Shown here in pieces: positions 48,220-58,000 of a stretch of 64,000 nucleotides of DNA; position 1 is the first letter of the stretch, and each line of letters begins with the position of its first letter. Both the position numbers and the translations under genes were made by a program. Source of the stretch: Microbacterium hydrocarbonoxydans (GTDB lineage: Bacteria; Actinomycetota; Actinomycetes; Actinomycetales; Microbacteriaceae); the NCBI RefSeq assembly GCF_904831005.1, contig NZ_LR882982.1, forward strand, positions 310,001 to 374,000. The letters run 5' to 3'. The notes below the pieces were generated by a model. The model saw only the letters and a list, made by a program, of their open reading frames with translations, did not search any database and was not told the DNA's origin.

Positions 48220-48312
48220 CTGAAACGAATCGTGGGGGGTTGTTTCGAAGTCGTCCCAACCCAGGGATGCGCTCCCCGCACGTGTGTCCGTGAGGACCGG
48301 AGGGAGTGAGTT

Positions 48313-48630
48313 ATGGCTGATGTCATCTCCGCAGAAGAAGGGGCTCTGCGCCGCGGAGCCCAGGCGGTGCGGGAGACCAAGTCCGGGATCGACCAGCAGA
48401 CCAAGAAGGTCCGCAGCGAGATCGAGCAGCTGCGCGGCTTCTGGACGGGTGCGGCAGCCGCATCGTTCACCACGCTGATGTCCCGCTGGGACGAGCAGGC
48501 TCGTCAGCTCAACGAGGTCCTCGTGACCCTCGAAGATGCTCTCGCGGGCACCGAGCGCGACCAGGCAGCGACCGAAGAGGCGCACCAGCAGACCATTTCG
48601 GGCCTCGGCTCGATGATGTCGGGCGCCTGA
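48313..48630 (+). CDS. WXG100 family T7SS protein (first)
   Basis: A 105-residue helical-hairpin protein of the ESAT-6/CFP-10 family. The turn carries the W-x-G motif (GFWTGAAAASF, Trp near residue 44) between two long amphipathic helices. It has no Tyr-x-x-x-Asp/Glu export motif, so it probably leaves the cell as partner of the second WXG100 protein. ATG 48313 has GGAGGGAG upstream. It is followed after 31 bases by that partner. Confidence 0.93.
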   Translation: MADVISAEEGALRRGAQAVRETKSGIDQQTKKVRSEIEQLRGFWTGAAAASFTTLMSRWDEQARQLNEVLVTLEDALAGTERDQAATEEAHQQTISGLGSMMSGA

Positions 48631-48661
48631 GCGCTCGCGTACACAGGACTATAAGGAGAAC

Positions 48662-48955
48662 ATGATGCAGTCGATGTCAGTTCGCCCGGAGCAGGTCAAC
48701 GCTCTGGCAGCTCAGATCCGCAGTGGCTCGCAGGGCATCCGCTCCGAGCTCGATCGCCTCGAGTCCGAGGTCGGCAAGCTCCGCGCCGCGTGGGACGGTT
48801 CTGCTCAGCAGGCCTACGACCAGGCTCAGGCGAAGTGGAACCGCTCGCTGAGCGAGATGCAGCAGCTGCTCACGCAGATCGCCGGAAAGACCGAGGAGAT
48901 CTCGGGCCAGTACGTGCAGACCGACAAGTCGGCTGCCGGGCGGTTCGGGGCCTGA
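48662..48955 (+). CDS. WXG100 family T7SS protein (second, with YxxxD export motif)
   Basis: A 97-residue WXG100 protein with WDG in the turn (AAWDGSAQQAY) and, after the second helix, Tyr-Val-Gln-Thr-Asp (GQYVQTD), which fits the general T7SS export signal YxxxD/E. This makes it the signal-bearing (CFP-10/EsxB-like) half of the pair. AAGGAG lies three bases before ATG 48662 and six before ATG 48665, so the latter may be used. Confidence 0.93.
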   Translation: MMQSMSVRPEQVNALAAQIRSGSQGIRSELDRLESEVGKLRAAWDGSAQQAYDQAQAKWNRSLSEMQQLLTQIAGKTEEISGQYVQTDKSAAGRFGA

Positions 48956-49079
48956 TCCCGTGGCGCGGACCCGCGGCAGAGATGCTCGGGTCCGCGCCAT
49001 CTGCTGTGCTGTCCGTCGCAATCGCCGGAGGGCGCAGCAGATGTCACGGAATCGTCGTTGTAAATGAGGAGGGGCGTCG

Positions 49080-49514
49080 ATGGTAATCGCAATCGACTTC
49101 GAGCAGATCTTCGCTGAGCTCAAGCGCATCTCGCGCGAACTCGAGCACTTCCCGGCGGCCGATGAGGTCACCGTCGTCGAGGGCGGCGTCTCGGAGACGA
49201 CGAGCTCGTTCCGCGACGAACTGCGACGCGCGGCGCAGCGCATGGGCGCGGCCACCTCGAAGACCATCGAGGCGTTGACGCAGGCGCAGGAGACGATCCG
49301 CGCGGCCGTCATGCAGATGGCCGAGCAGGACGCGGCGCTCGCCGACGAGAGCAAGATGATCATCCAGCTGTTGGATTCCGCTGTCGCCCAGGCGACCGAG
49401 ACACCGAACACTCCGGGCGCGCCCCGCGCCGGTGAGGCGGGCGGCGGGACCGGAGCCGGCGTCGGCGGCGGGACCGGAGGAGCTGGCCCCACGGTCGCCG
49501 AGGCCGACTACTGA
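49080..49514 (+). CDS. Small helical T7SS-locus protein with an ETTSxFR motif
   Basis: A 144-residue protein of unknown family: an N-terminal helical region (about 1-105, many Glu/Arg/Ala, likely coiled coil) and a Gly/Ala-rich tail ending in EADY. Residues 39-45 read ETTSSFR (bases 49194-49214), the same pattern as the ETTSVFR site phosphorylated in GarA and OdhI. GAGGAGGGG precedes ATG 49080 by five bases, a very strong site implying high expression. Its stop overlaps the third mycosin start. It has no signal peptide or membrane helix. It could be a chaperone, secreted substrate or phospho-switch; not decidable here. Confidence 0.8.
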   Translation: MVIAIDFEQIFAELKRISRELEHFPAADEVTVVEGGVSETTSSFRDELRRAAQRMGAATSKTIEALTQAQETIRAAVMQMAEQDAALADESKMIIQLLDSAVAQATETPNTPGAPRAGEAGGGTGAGVGGGTGGAGPTVAEADY

Positions 49515-50845
49515 TGAGGCGTCCGCACCGGCTCATCGCGGTGCTCAGCGCTGTGGCGATGAGCGCCGCGTTCGCCGTGCCGTCGAACGCGGTCGCCGAC
49601 GATCTCAGCTCGGGCCTCTGGTGGTTCGACCGCGGAAACGTGCAGGAGGCGCACGATGCCGGGTTCGACGGCTCCGACGTCACGATCGCGGTGATCGACT
49701 CGCAGATCAACCCCGACGTCGTCGGGCTGCGCGGTGCGGATCTGCAGGTGCCCGAGAACACCTACTGCCATGACGCCGCCGGTGCTCCCATCCCCGCGGT
49801 GTCGTCGGACTACGCGGCCGCCGAGCACGGCACGTCCGTCGTGTCGATGATCCTGGGCACAGGTGAGGCTCCCGCCGGCGGCGTGCCGGTCGAGGGAGCA
49901 GCGCCCGGTGCGACGGTGAAGTACTACTCGGCCGGCCTCGAGGATCCGCAGACGGGCGAGGTGTCGTGTGCGCTCGAGAACGGCGAACAGTCGACGACCG
50001 ACTACACCGGGGCATCCGCCGAGGCGATGTCCCTGGCCATCTCCGACGCGGTCGATGACGGTGCCGACATCATCTCGATCTCCAGCGGCGGCTACGTCTC
50101 CATCGTCGGGGGGATCGCGAAGGCCGTCGCGGCCGGAGTCCCGATCATCGCGAGCCTGCCGAATGAAGGCGGTGTCGGCGGCCAGCCCGCCGGCATGAAC
50201 GGTGTGGTCGCCGTGCAGGCGTTCGGTGCGGACGGAGCGATCGCGACCTGGCCGAGCGGAGACCCCAACCTGAGCGATGACGTGGGGACGGCCGCGCCCG
50301 GGATCGGAGTTCTGGTGCAGGGCACCGAAGCGTCCTGGGACCAGCAGCAACTGGTCAGGGGAACGTCGTTCGCGACGCCGATCGTCTCCGGGTTCCTCGC
50401 GGTGGTCAAGCAGAAGTACCCCGAGGCCACGGGCAACCAACTGCTCCAGAGCCTGATCCACAATTCGGGGACCAAGGGTGAGCACGAGCCCGAGTGGAAC
50501 AACAGCACCGGCTACGGTGCCGCGTCGCTGACCGGGATGCTCGCGGTCGACCCCACGAAGTACCCCGACGAGAATCCCTTCTTCGACCCGGACGACAGCA
50601 ACGCTTTCCCGAACGCCGATGACGTGGCGAAGGCCGAGGCCGAGTTCGGCTTCGGCTCCACGCCGGAGCCGACGGAGACGAACGCCGCATCCGAGCAGCC
50701 CGCCGCAGACGGCACGGACATGATGCCGTGGGCGATCGGCGGCGGTGTCGTCCTGCTCGTGCTGCTCGCCGGCGGGATCGTTCTCGCCGTCGCACTCACC
50801 AGATCTTCGAAACGACGCACCGACCATACAGGGGGGCAATCATGA
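49514..50845 (+). CDS. Third mycosin-like S8 serine peptidase (paralogue B)
   Basis: A 443-residue membrane-anchored protease with signal peptide (to about residue 28), S8 domain (Asp in IAVIDSQIN, His in AEHGTSVVS, Ser in RGTSFATP) and a C-terminal membrane helix (about 408-430). It is a close paralogue of the gene at 46744 and only distantly like the mycosin at 42376. ATG 49514 overlaps the preceding stop (TGATG), and its own stop overlaps the next ATG (ATGA), so it is embedded in the WXG100 operon. Confidence 0.92.
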   Translation: MRRPHRLIAVLSAVAMSAAFAVPSNAVADDLSSGLWWFDRGNVQEAHDAGFDGSDVTIAVIDSQINPDVVGLRGADLQVPENTYCHDAAGAPIPAVSSDYAAAEHGTSVVSMILGTGEAPAGGVPVEGAAPGATVKYYSAGLEDPQTGEVSCALENGEQSTTDYTGASAEAMSLAISDAVDDGADIISISSGGYVSIVGGIAKAVAAGVPIIASLPNEGGVGGQPAGMNGVVAVQAFGADGAIATWPSGDPNLSDDVGTAAPGIGVLVQGTEASWDQQQLVRGTSFATPIVSGFLAVVKQKYPEATGNQLLQSLIHNSGTKGEHEPEWNNSTGYGAASLTGMLAVDPTKYPDENPFFDPDDSNAFPNADDVAKAEAEFGFGSTPEPTETNAASEQPAADGTDMMPWAIGGGVVLLVLLAGGIVLAVALTRSSKRRTDHTGGQS

Positions 50846-52311
50846 CCGGCAGGTACGAAGCCGAGTTGAATCGCATCCGGGCCATCGAGGACTGGCGGAT
50901 CCCCAAGGCAGCGGTACTCCGGTCCGCCCTTGATTCGCTGCACGATGCGATCACGGCGGTCACGTCGTCCGAGGCATGGGACAGCGCGACGAGGGATGCG
51001 GCGAACGCCGCCCTGACCGACATCCAGGGGCAGATCCGCACCATCGGCGATGCCGTGACCTCGATCGACTCGGCTGTCACGCAGGCCAACAACGCCCGAC
51101 GAGCGGCCAATGACGCCGAGCTCCCGTCGGCGACGGTCGACCCGTTCTGGGCGAACGCGGCCAAGGGAGCATCCTTCGTGGTGCATCCCTTCCTCGGTCC
51201 GATCGCGGCGGACAAGGCGATCGACGTCATCGGCGATTTCCTGGGCAACCAGCGCGAAGCGGAGGCCGAGCGCATGGTGAAGAGCATCGAGAAGTCGCTC
51301 GTGCCGCACACCGAAGCGGTTCGGGCGTCGGCGGAGACTCTCGGCGACGTCGAGTATCGCGAGTATGACGACAGTCCCGGCAATGGCGACACCGGAGGAG
51401 ACGGCCCCTCCATCGACAGCCCGTCGATCACGTACCCGGGCGGCGGCAACGGCCCGTACACCGGCCCCGGAGGCGTGGGGAACCCGCCGGGTGGCGGCGG
51501 TGGCGGAGGAGGCGGCGTCGGCGAGTACCTGCCGCCGGTCCCGACCTACCCCGACGACCCGACGTTCCCCGACCCTCCGACCTATCCGGAAGACCCGACC
51601 TACCCGGACGACCCGACCCTCCCGGACGACCTCGGCGACCCGAACGACTGGGAGTACGACCCGGACGGCCCCGGTGTGATCGACGGCGGAGACGATCCGA
51701 CGGTCGACTTCCCAGGCGGTGGCGTGCTGCCCGGCGGCTCCGGTGGCGGAACCGGCGGCGGCTCGTCGCTGAACCCCGGCGGCACGTTCCCCGGAGGGGG
51801 GACCCCCGGCGGCCTGCTCCCCGGTGGCGCGGGCGGCGGTGGCATCGGCGGAATCGTCGGCGGTAGCGCCGGCGCGGCGGCGATCGCCGCAGGGTCGAAG
51901 ATCGCCGGAATCGGCAGCATGGGCGCCCTGGGCAGCTCGGGTCTCGGTGGAGCATCCGGCGCCGGGCTCAAGGCCGGTGGTGGTCTGCTCGGCAACTCCG
52001 CCATCGGAGGTGTCGGCGGTGCCGGCGGCTCGGGTGGCGCGGCGGGTTCTGCGCGACCCGGGGGTATCGGCGGCGTCGGAGGTGTCGGTGGTGCCGGTGG
52101 CGCCGGCGGTGCTGGCGGCTCGTCGGGTGCTGCGGGGTCCGGCATGCGTCCGGGAATGGGCATGATGGGCGGTGCCGGAGGCGACGAGGAAGAGAAGGCC
52201 AAGCGCTCGGGCCTCGGAGGTCCGATCGCACCCAAGCTCGAGGACGAGGAAGAGCGGGGGCCGCGCGCCAAGGGCGCGCAGGCCGGCTCCCGCGGCGACC
52301 ACGCAGGCTGA
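50842..52311 (+). CDS. Large Gly/Pro-rich protein, candidate T7SS substrate
   Basis: A 489-residue protein of no recognised family and no signal peptide. Residues 1-100 are helical with an AWDSATRDAANAAL segment that recalls the WXG turn. A hydrophobic stretch follows (about 108-132), then acidic Tyr-Pro-x-Asp-Pro repeats (about 232-265) and long Gly/Ala-rich runs (about 285-450), ending in a charged tail. This order, helical head plus low-complexity Gly-rich body, is like that of secreted ESX substrates such as PPE/EspB-type proteins. It overlaps the third mycosin gene by four bases. Alternatively it could be a scaffold at the secretion site. Confidence 0.75.
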   Translation: MTGRYEAELNRIRAIEDWRIPKAAVLRSALDSLHDAITAVTSSEAWDSATRDAANAALTDIQGQIRTIGDAVTSIDSAVTQANNARRAANDAELPSATVDPFWANAAKGASFVVHPFLGPIAADKAIDVIGDFLGNQREAEAERMVKSIEKSLVPHTEAVRASAETLGDVEYREYDDSPGNGDTGGDGPSIDSPSITYPGGGNGPYTGPGGVGNPPGGGGGGGGGVGEYLPPVPTYPDDPTFPDPPTYPEDPTYPDDPTLPDDLGDPNDWEYDPDGPGVIDGGDDPTVDFPGGGVLPGGSGGGTGGGSSLNPGGTFPGGGTPGGLLPGGAGGGGIGGIVGGSAGAAAIAAGSKIAGIGSMGALGSSGLGGASGAGLKAGGGLLGNSAIGGVGGAGGSGGAAGSARPGGIGGVGGVGGAGGAGGAGGSSGAAGSGMRPGMGMMGGAGGDEEEKAKRSGLGGPIAPKLEDEEERGPRAKGAQAGSRGDHAG

Positions 52312-52372
52312 TCCGCGTGCGCGGAAGAGGGGGCGTGCGGCCGAGGTCGCAGGCGGTCGATAGGGTGCAGGT

Positions 52373-53731
52373 GTGTCAGTCGAGATCGTAGAGCGGCGCC
52401 GCATCGTGCTCCAGAGCGAAGATCGGCGTATCGATCTGTCGCTCCCCTTCGACGAGACCCTCGACGACGCGCTGGTGCTGAGCGGTCTGTCGACCGCGGA
52501 CGGCTTCGTGATCGTCGGCCCCGGCGGCTTCGAAGTACCGGGCGACACCGAGTGCGAAGAGCTCGTCGACGGCGGTCTGTACGCGCTGATCGATCGCGAG
52601 GCCCTGGCGCCGCGCGCCGTCAGCGTGTCGTCGGGAGCACCCGACAGGGCAGATCACGGAGCCCGATGGTGGATGCTGGGCGTCAGCGGTCTCCTGCTGG
52701 TGGCAGTGTTCGCCCAGGGGGCCGGTGATCCTCTTCTTCGCATGGCGGTCGCGCTGATCCTGGTCGTGGGCACCCTCGCGGGTGCGGTCGCCTGGGCACG
52801 CCGCGATTCCATGGCTGGGGCGAGGGGTGTCCTCGGGGTGCTCGCGCCGGTTCTGATGGCGTTCTCGGCCGGGGCGCTGCTGATCCCGGCGGCGCTGGAA
52901 TCGAGCGTGCACCTGTCGATAGCGTCCGGGTTCCTGGCGGCGGGCGTCACGACGGCGATCGTCGCCGTCGTCGCGCGTGCACGCCCGATGCGCGCCGCGG
53001 CAGGCACGGCCACCGTGCTGCTGGTCAGCCTGGCGGCGGTATGGGGTCTCGCTCTCCTCGTGCGCTGGGAGCCGGCCGAGGCCGCGGCTGTCTCGCTCGG
53101 ACTCGTTCCACTCGGTCTCCGCGCTCTGCCGAGCAGCCTGGTGAACCTCCCCGAGGGGTATTTCATCGACTACAAGCACTTCATGACGAGCCGGTGGACC
53201 GTACGCGGCGCGATCCCCGAGTCGGTCGGCATCCTGCGCACCGAGCGCATCACGGCGGTGGTCGACGACTCATCGGCGAGACTGGTGGCAGGCACGGCCG
53301 TGCTCAGCGTGGTGGCGTCGGTGATGGCGCCGATCGCCTTCCTCCGACCCTGGTCCGCGGATCCGTTCGTCGTGTCGGGGGGCATCACCCTGCTCGTCTG
53401 CGTCATCCTCGCTCTGCTGCTCACACCGCGCCACACCACGTCGCGGATCCTGCGCTGGCTGCCGCGGGCCGCCGCCGGCGTGGTCTTCATCGTCGCCGCG
53501 ATACAGGCCGCCACAGCCCTCGGCGCGGGGTTCCAGATCGTGGGGGCCTCGGTGCTGTTCGCGATCGCACTCGTCGCCGTCGCTGTCATCGTCCCGATCT
53601 CTCGCGGTTCGAGCTCGCTGATCTGGTCTCGATTCGGCGACGCATTCGAATGGCTCGCCGTGGCGCTCTCCCTTCCTGCTGCGCTGCTGTTCGCGGATTC
53701 GCTGTCGCTCCTCCGTGGAATGATGGCGTGA
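52373..53731 (+). CDS. EccD-like T7SS membrane protein (second copy)
   Basis: A 452-residue protein with an N-terminal ubiquitin-like region (about 5-78: RRIVLQSEDRRIDLSLPFDETL...GGLYALIDRE) and about 11 membrane helices, the EccD plan. It is much diverged from the eccD at 45096. Start GTG 52373, 61 bases after the Gly-rich gene; its stop overlaps the RDD-FHA ATG. Two EccD chains could form a heteromeric ring, as EccD is normally present in two copies per protomer unit (inference). Confidence 0.88.
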   Translation: MSVEIVERRRIVLQSEDRRIDLSLPFDETLDDALVLSGLSTADGFVIVGPGGFEVPGDTECEELVDGGLYALIDREALAPRAVSVSSGAPDRADHGARWWMLGVSGLLLVAVFAQGAGDPLLRMAVALILVVGTLAGAVAWARRDSMAGARGVLGVLAPVLMAFSAGALLIPAALESSVHLSIASGFLAAGVTTAIVAVVARARPMRAAAGTATVLLVSLAAVWGLALLVRWEPAEAAAVSLGLVPLGLRALPSSLVNLPEGYFIDYKHFMTSRWTVRGAIPESVGILRTERITAVVDDSSARLVAGTAVLSVVASVMAPIAFLRPWSADPFVVSGGITLLVCVILALLLTPRHTTSRILRWLPRAAAGVVFIVAAIQAATALGAGFQIVGASVLFAIALVAVAVIVPISRGSSSLIWSRFGDAFEWLAVALSLPAALLFADSLSLLRGMMA

Positions 53732-55032
53732 TGAGCGGGAACGGCGAACCTCAGCCCCGGCCGGCGGGTGGCCCGGTCCCACCGATGAACCCCGGCCCCG
53801 GGCACCTCGGTGCCTCGCAGTTCGGCGCGGCCCAGATCGGAGAGGTGCCGGCGTTGCCGCCCGCTCTGATCGCGGCTCCCCCCGGCGTCGACGGCGCTCC
53901 GCTCCGGCAGAGGTCCGCGACGGCGGCACCCACACCGCTGGCCACGTCGCGCGCACGCGACCGGCGCCCCACAGAAGGCCTCGGTCCTGCTTTCCTCGGA
54001 GCCCCCGCGTCGACGGGCCTTCGCATCGCCGCTTTCACCCTCGACGCCGCAGTGGTCATCCTGGCGGCAGCCGTGGTGCTGATCACCACGCGCAGCACGC
54101 TGCTCGCCGGATTGACCGTCGCCGAGCTCGCCGTCTTCCTCTGGGTGCTCGAGGCGCGCACGGGGCTCACTCTCGGCAATCTCGTGCTCCGTCTGCGCAG
54201 TGCGCGCGGCGATCGTCCATACTCTCCCGGGATCGGGCGTCAGTTCGTGCGCGGTGCGATCACCGGTGCCGGGTTCCTCGTGGCCGTGGGCAGTTGGATC
54301 GTCGTCGCGTCCAGCGCCTGGGACCCCGACGGCCGTCGGCGGACCTGGGCCGATCGTCTCGCCGGCACCGTGGTGGTGTCGGTGCCGCCTCGAGCCTCTG
54401 CAGCGTCGACAGAGACGGCGCATCCGGTGCTTCCGCCCGCCGAGGCGGATTCGCTGGCGCCGCCGCAGGTGGTCACGCTCGGCTCTCACCCCGCCCTGGT
54501 CGACGAGGACTCCGAGCCGACCGATGCGCGGGCAGCGTCCCATCGTGCAGAGGCACCGATCCCCCCGGGCCCCGGTGCAGCGGAGGCGCCCCTCTTCTCG
54601 GTCGCGCCCCAGAATCCGCCGCAGACCGGACCGCAGCCGGTCGCCGAGTCCCGCTCCGCCTCCGACTCCGGCGCGCTGCTGCTCATCTTCGACACTGGGC
54701 AGCGCGTGCAGCTTCCGCTTCCGCTCGCGGCCAACCTCGGCCGTGGCCCCGTCGCGAGCGCTCACGACGACCGCCTCGTGATCGTCACCGACCCCGACTC
54801 CTCGGTGTCGAAGACCCACCTGCGCATCGAGCACTCGCGCGGACGCACCTGGGTCACCGACTTCGGGTCGACCAACGGCTCCGACATCCGCTCCGATGAC
54901 GGTCAGACGACCGAGCTCGTCGCGGGCGAGCGTGTGCTTCTCGACGACGCCGATCGCGTCCGCATCGGCAACCGCAGTTTCACCATCAGCCTTCTGCTGG
55001 GCACCGACAGCAGTGCCGGAGAGAGAGCATGA
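53731..55032 (+). CDS. RDD membrane domain / FHA domain fusion protein
   Basis: A 433-residue protein: Pro-rich N-terminus (to about 85), an RDD membrane domain (about 90-215, STGLRIAAFTLDAAVVI...RTGLTLGNLVLRLRS...RTWADRLAGT), a disordered linker and a C-terminal FHA domain (about 310-425). The FHA ligand-binding residues are present: LGRGP, SVSKTHLRI, GSTNGS. ATG 53731 overlaps the EccD-like stop, and its end overlaps eccC by four bases. In Firmicutes the EccC homologue EssC carries FHA domains at its own N-terminus; here the FHA is on this separate neighbour, which may dock phosphorylated partners to the ATPase. Confidence 0.9.
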   Translation: MSGNGEPQPRPAGGPVPPMNPGPGHLGASQFGAAQIGEVPALPPALIAAPPGVDGAPLRQRSATAAPTPLATSRARDRRPTEGLGPAFLGAPASTGLRIAAFTLDAAVVILAAAVVLITTRSTLLAGLTVAELAVFLWVLEARTGLTLGNLVLRLRSARGDRPYSPGIGRQFVRGAITGAGFLVAVGSWIVVASSAWDPDGRRRTWADRLAGTVVVSVPPRASAASTETAHPVLPPAEADSLAPPQVVTLGSHPALVDEDSEPTDARAASHRAEAPIPPGPGAAEAPLFSVAPQNPPQTGPQPVAESRSASDSGALLLIFDTGQRVQLPLPLAANLGRGPVASAHDDRLVIVTDPDSSVSKTHLRIEHSRGRTWVTDFGSTNGSDIRSDDGQTTELVAGERVLLDDADRVRIGNRSFTISLLLGTDSSAGERA

Positions 55033-58000
55033 CAGGACCCCGTCTCGCACCGCCACGCGTCCCTTCGGGAAAGGTGCCGGTCCAGGCTCCGCCCGAGCTC
55101 CAGCCGAACGACGGTGGGATGGGTGTGCTGGGGTCTCTGCTGCCGATGCTCGGCAGCGTCGGCGCCATCGTGATGGTCACCATGTCGAACCAGTCGGTGA
55201 CAGGTCTGCTGACCGGTGGCATGTTCCTGCTGTCGTCGCTCGGCTTCGTGGCGGTCAACGGCTGGCGTCAGCGTTCGCAGCGGCAGGCGGCGACGCTCAG
55301 CTCGCGCCGCGAGTACCTCGCCTATCTCACCGAACTGCGACAGACCGTGCGGGTCGCGGCGCGCCAGCAGCGGCGTGCGGCCAACTGGCATCTTCCGGCT
55401 CCGTCGGCGCTTCCCTACATCGCCGAGGAACGCACCCGGGTGTGGGAGCGCAACGTCAACGACCCCGATTTCCTCTCGGTGAGGGTCGGGACGAGTGATC
55501 AGCCCCTGTGCATCACCCTCGAGGCCCCCGAGCTTCCTCCACTCGCGCAGCTCGACCCCGTCGCGGCATCCGCGGCGCACCGCTTCATGCTGACCCACGA
55601 GATGCAGAAGAACCTCCCGGTCGGCATCACCCTGCGCGACTACGCGCGGATCGAGATCACGGGAGACGAGAACGAGTCGCGAGCCCTCGCCCGCGCCATA
55701 CTGCTTCATGCCGCGACCATGCACGACCCCGACACCGTGCAGATCGTCGTCGCCGCCGATGCCGCCGTGCTGCCGCAGTGGGAGTGGACGAAGTGGCTCC
55801 CGCACACCCACTCGCGAACCGTGCGAGACGGACTGGGGGCGGCGCGCATGATCGGCTCGCAGCTCTCTGAACTCGAAGACATGCTGCCGGCCGAGGTGCG
55901 CGAACGCTCGCGGTTCGCGCGCGACGGCTCGTCGCCCACACTCCCGCACATCGTGATCCTCACCGACGGTGCGAGCACGTCTTTCAACGACGTCCTCGTG
56001 AGCGGCGACGGGGTTCAGGGCGTCACCGTCATCGACCTGCCTTCGCGCTGGGCCGACCTCGAGGACCCGCACGCTCTGCGCATCGCCTTCGACCCCGCGT
56101 CGAAGGGCTCGCGTGCAGAGCTGGTCAGTCTGCAGGTGTCGACCCGGCCGTTCGACGCAGACGGCATCAGCATCGTCGAGGCCGAGGCGACGGCGCGTCG
56201 TCTCATGCCGCTCTACTCCGGCGGCACCGCGATCGCCAAGAAGAAGAGCTCGACCGACCAGGCGGAGCTCGTCGAGCTCCTCGGTCTCCCCGATGTGCGG
56301 GACATCGATCTCGATGCCGCCTGGTCGCCGCGCCTCGAACGCGATCGTCTGCGCGTGCCGATCGGTCAGACCGAAGACGGCAGCCCCCTGATCCTCGACA
56401 TCAAGGAGTCCGCGCAGCAGGGTATGGGGCCGCACGGTCTCATCATCGGTGCGACCGGTTCGGGAAAGTCCGAGGTGCTGCGCACTCTGGTGCTCGCTCT
56501 CGCCATGACGCACTCGCCCGAGCAGCTCAACTTCGTGCTCGTCGACTTCAAGGGTGGCGCCACCTTCGCGGGTATGGCGGACATGCCTCATGTGTCGGCC
56601 ATCATCACCAACCTCGGCGACGAGATCTCGCTCGTCGATCGTATGCAGGACGCGCTGCAGGGAGAGATGGTGCGCAGGCAGGAGCTTCTGCGCGCGACGG
56701 GACCCTTCGCCAATGTCGCTGACTACGAGAAGGCTCGACGCGGCGGTCGCACCGATCTGGCGCCGCTGCCGGCGCTCCTGATCGTCGCCGACGAGTTCTC
56801 GGAGCTGCTCTCGGCCAAGCCCGAGTTCGTCGACACCTTCGTCAACATCGGTCGCCTGGGTCGTTCGCTGCAGGTGCACCTCCTGCTCTCGTCTCAGCGC
56901 CTGGAAGAGGGCAAGCTGCGCGGTCTCGACACGCATCTGTCGTATCGCATCGGTCTGCGCACCTTCTCGGCCGCCGAGTCGCGCACAGTGCTGGGTGTGC
57001 CGGACGCGTACCACCTGCCCACGCAGCCGGGCGCCGGCATCCTGAAGTCCGACACCGAGACCATGACCCAGTTCCGTGCCGCGTACGTGTCGGGACCTCC
57101 GCCCCGCCGTCGGCGCCGTGCGTCGTCCGGATCCACGCAGAGCACCGGTTCCACGGCGGTCGAGCTGTTCACCGCGGCTCCCGTATGGCGCGCCGAGACT
57201 CCGGTCGACGAGCCCGAGGTCGTCGTCGACGCCGAGCCCGAAGAGAAGCGCAACACGTTCGAGATCGCGGTCGAGATGATGAGCGGTCGCGGCCCCTCCG
57301 CGCACCAGGTCTGGCTGCCGCCTCTCGAGACGCCGGCGACACTCGACCAGCTGTTCGGCGATCTCGTCGAAGACCCCGCCCTCGGCCTCATCTCGCCGCG
57401 CTGGCGCGGAGCCGCCGCGCTCACGGTCCCGCTCGGCATCGTCGACGTGCCGCTCGAGCAGCGTCGCGAGACCCTCGCGGTGTCGCTCGGCGGAGCCGCA
57501 GGTCACATGGCGATCGTCGGTGCTCCGCTCAGCGGCAAGAGCACGCTCGCCCGCACGGCACTCGTGGCGCTCGCGCTCACGCACACTCCGCAGGAGGTGC
57601 AGTTCTTCGTCATCGACTTCGGCGGTGGCAGCTTCGCGGGTCTGCAGAGGTTCACTCACGTCAGCGGTGTGGCGACGCGCTCAGAGCCCGACATCGTCAG
57701 ACGCACCGTGGCCGAGATCACGAGCCTGCTCAACGCTCGAGAGGTGTACTTCCGTCAGAACGGCATCGACTCGATCGACACGTATCGGCAGCGACGCGCT
57801 CAGGGAATGGCAGACGACGGGTACGGAGACATCTTCCTCATCGTCGACGGCTGGGGCACGCTGCGCGCCGAGTTCGACATGCTCGAACCGCAGATCCAGG
57901 CGATCGCCGCGCGAGGTCTCACGTACGGCGTGCACGTCGTGATCACGGCGGCGCGATGGATGGAGGTCCGGGCCAACCTCAAGGACCTCATCGGCACGCG

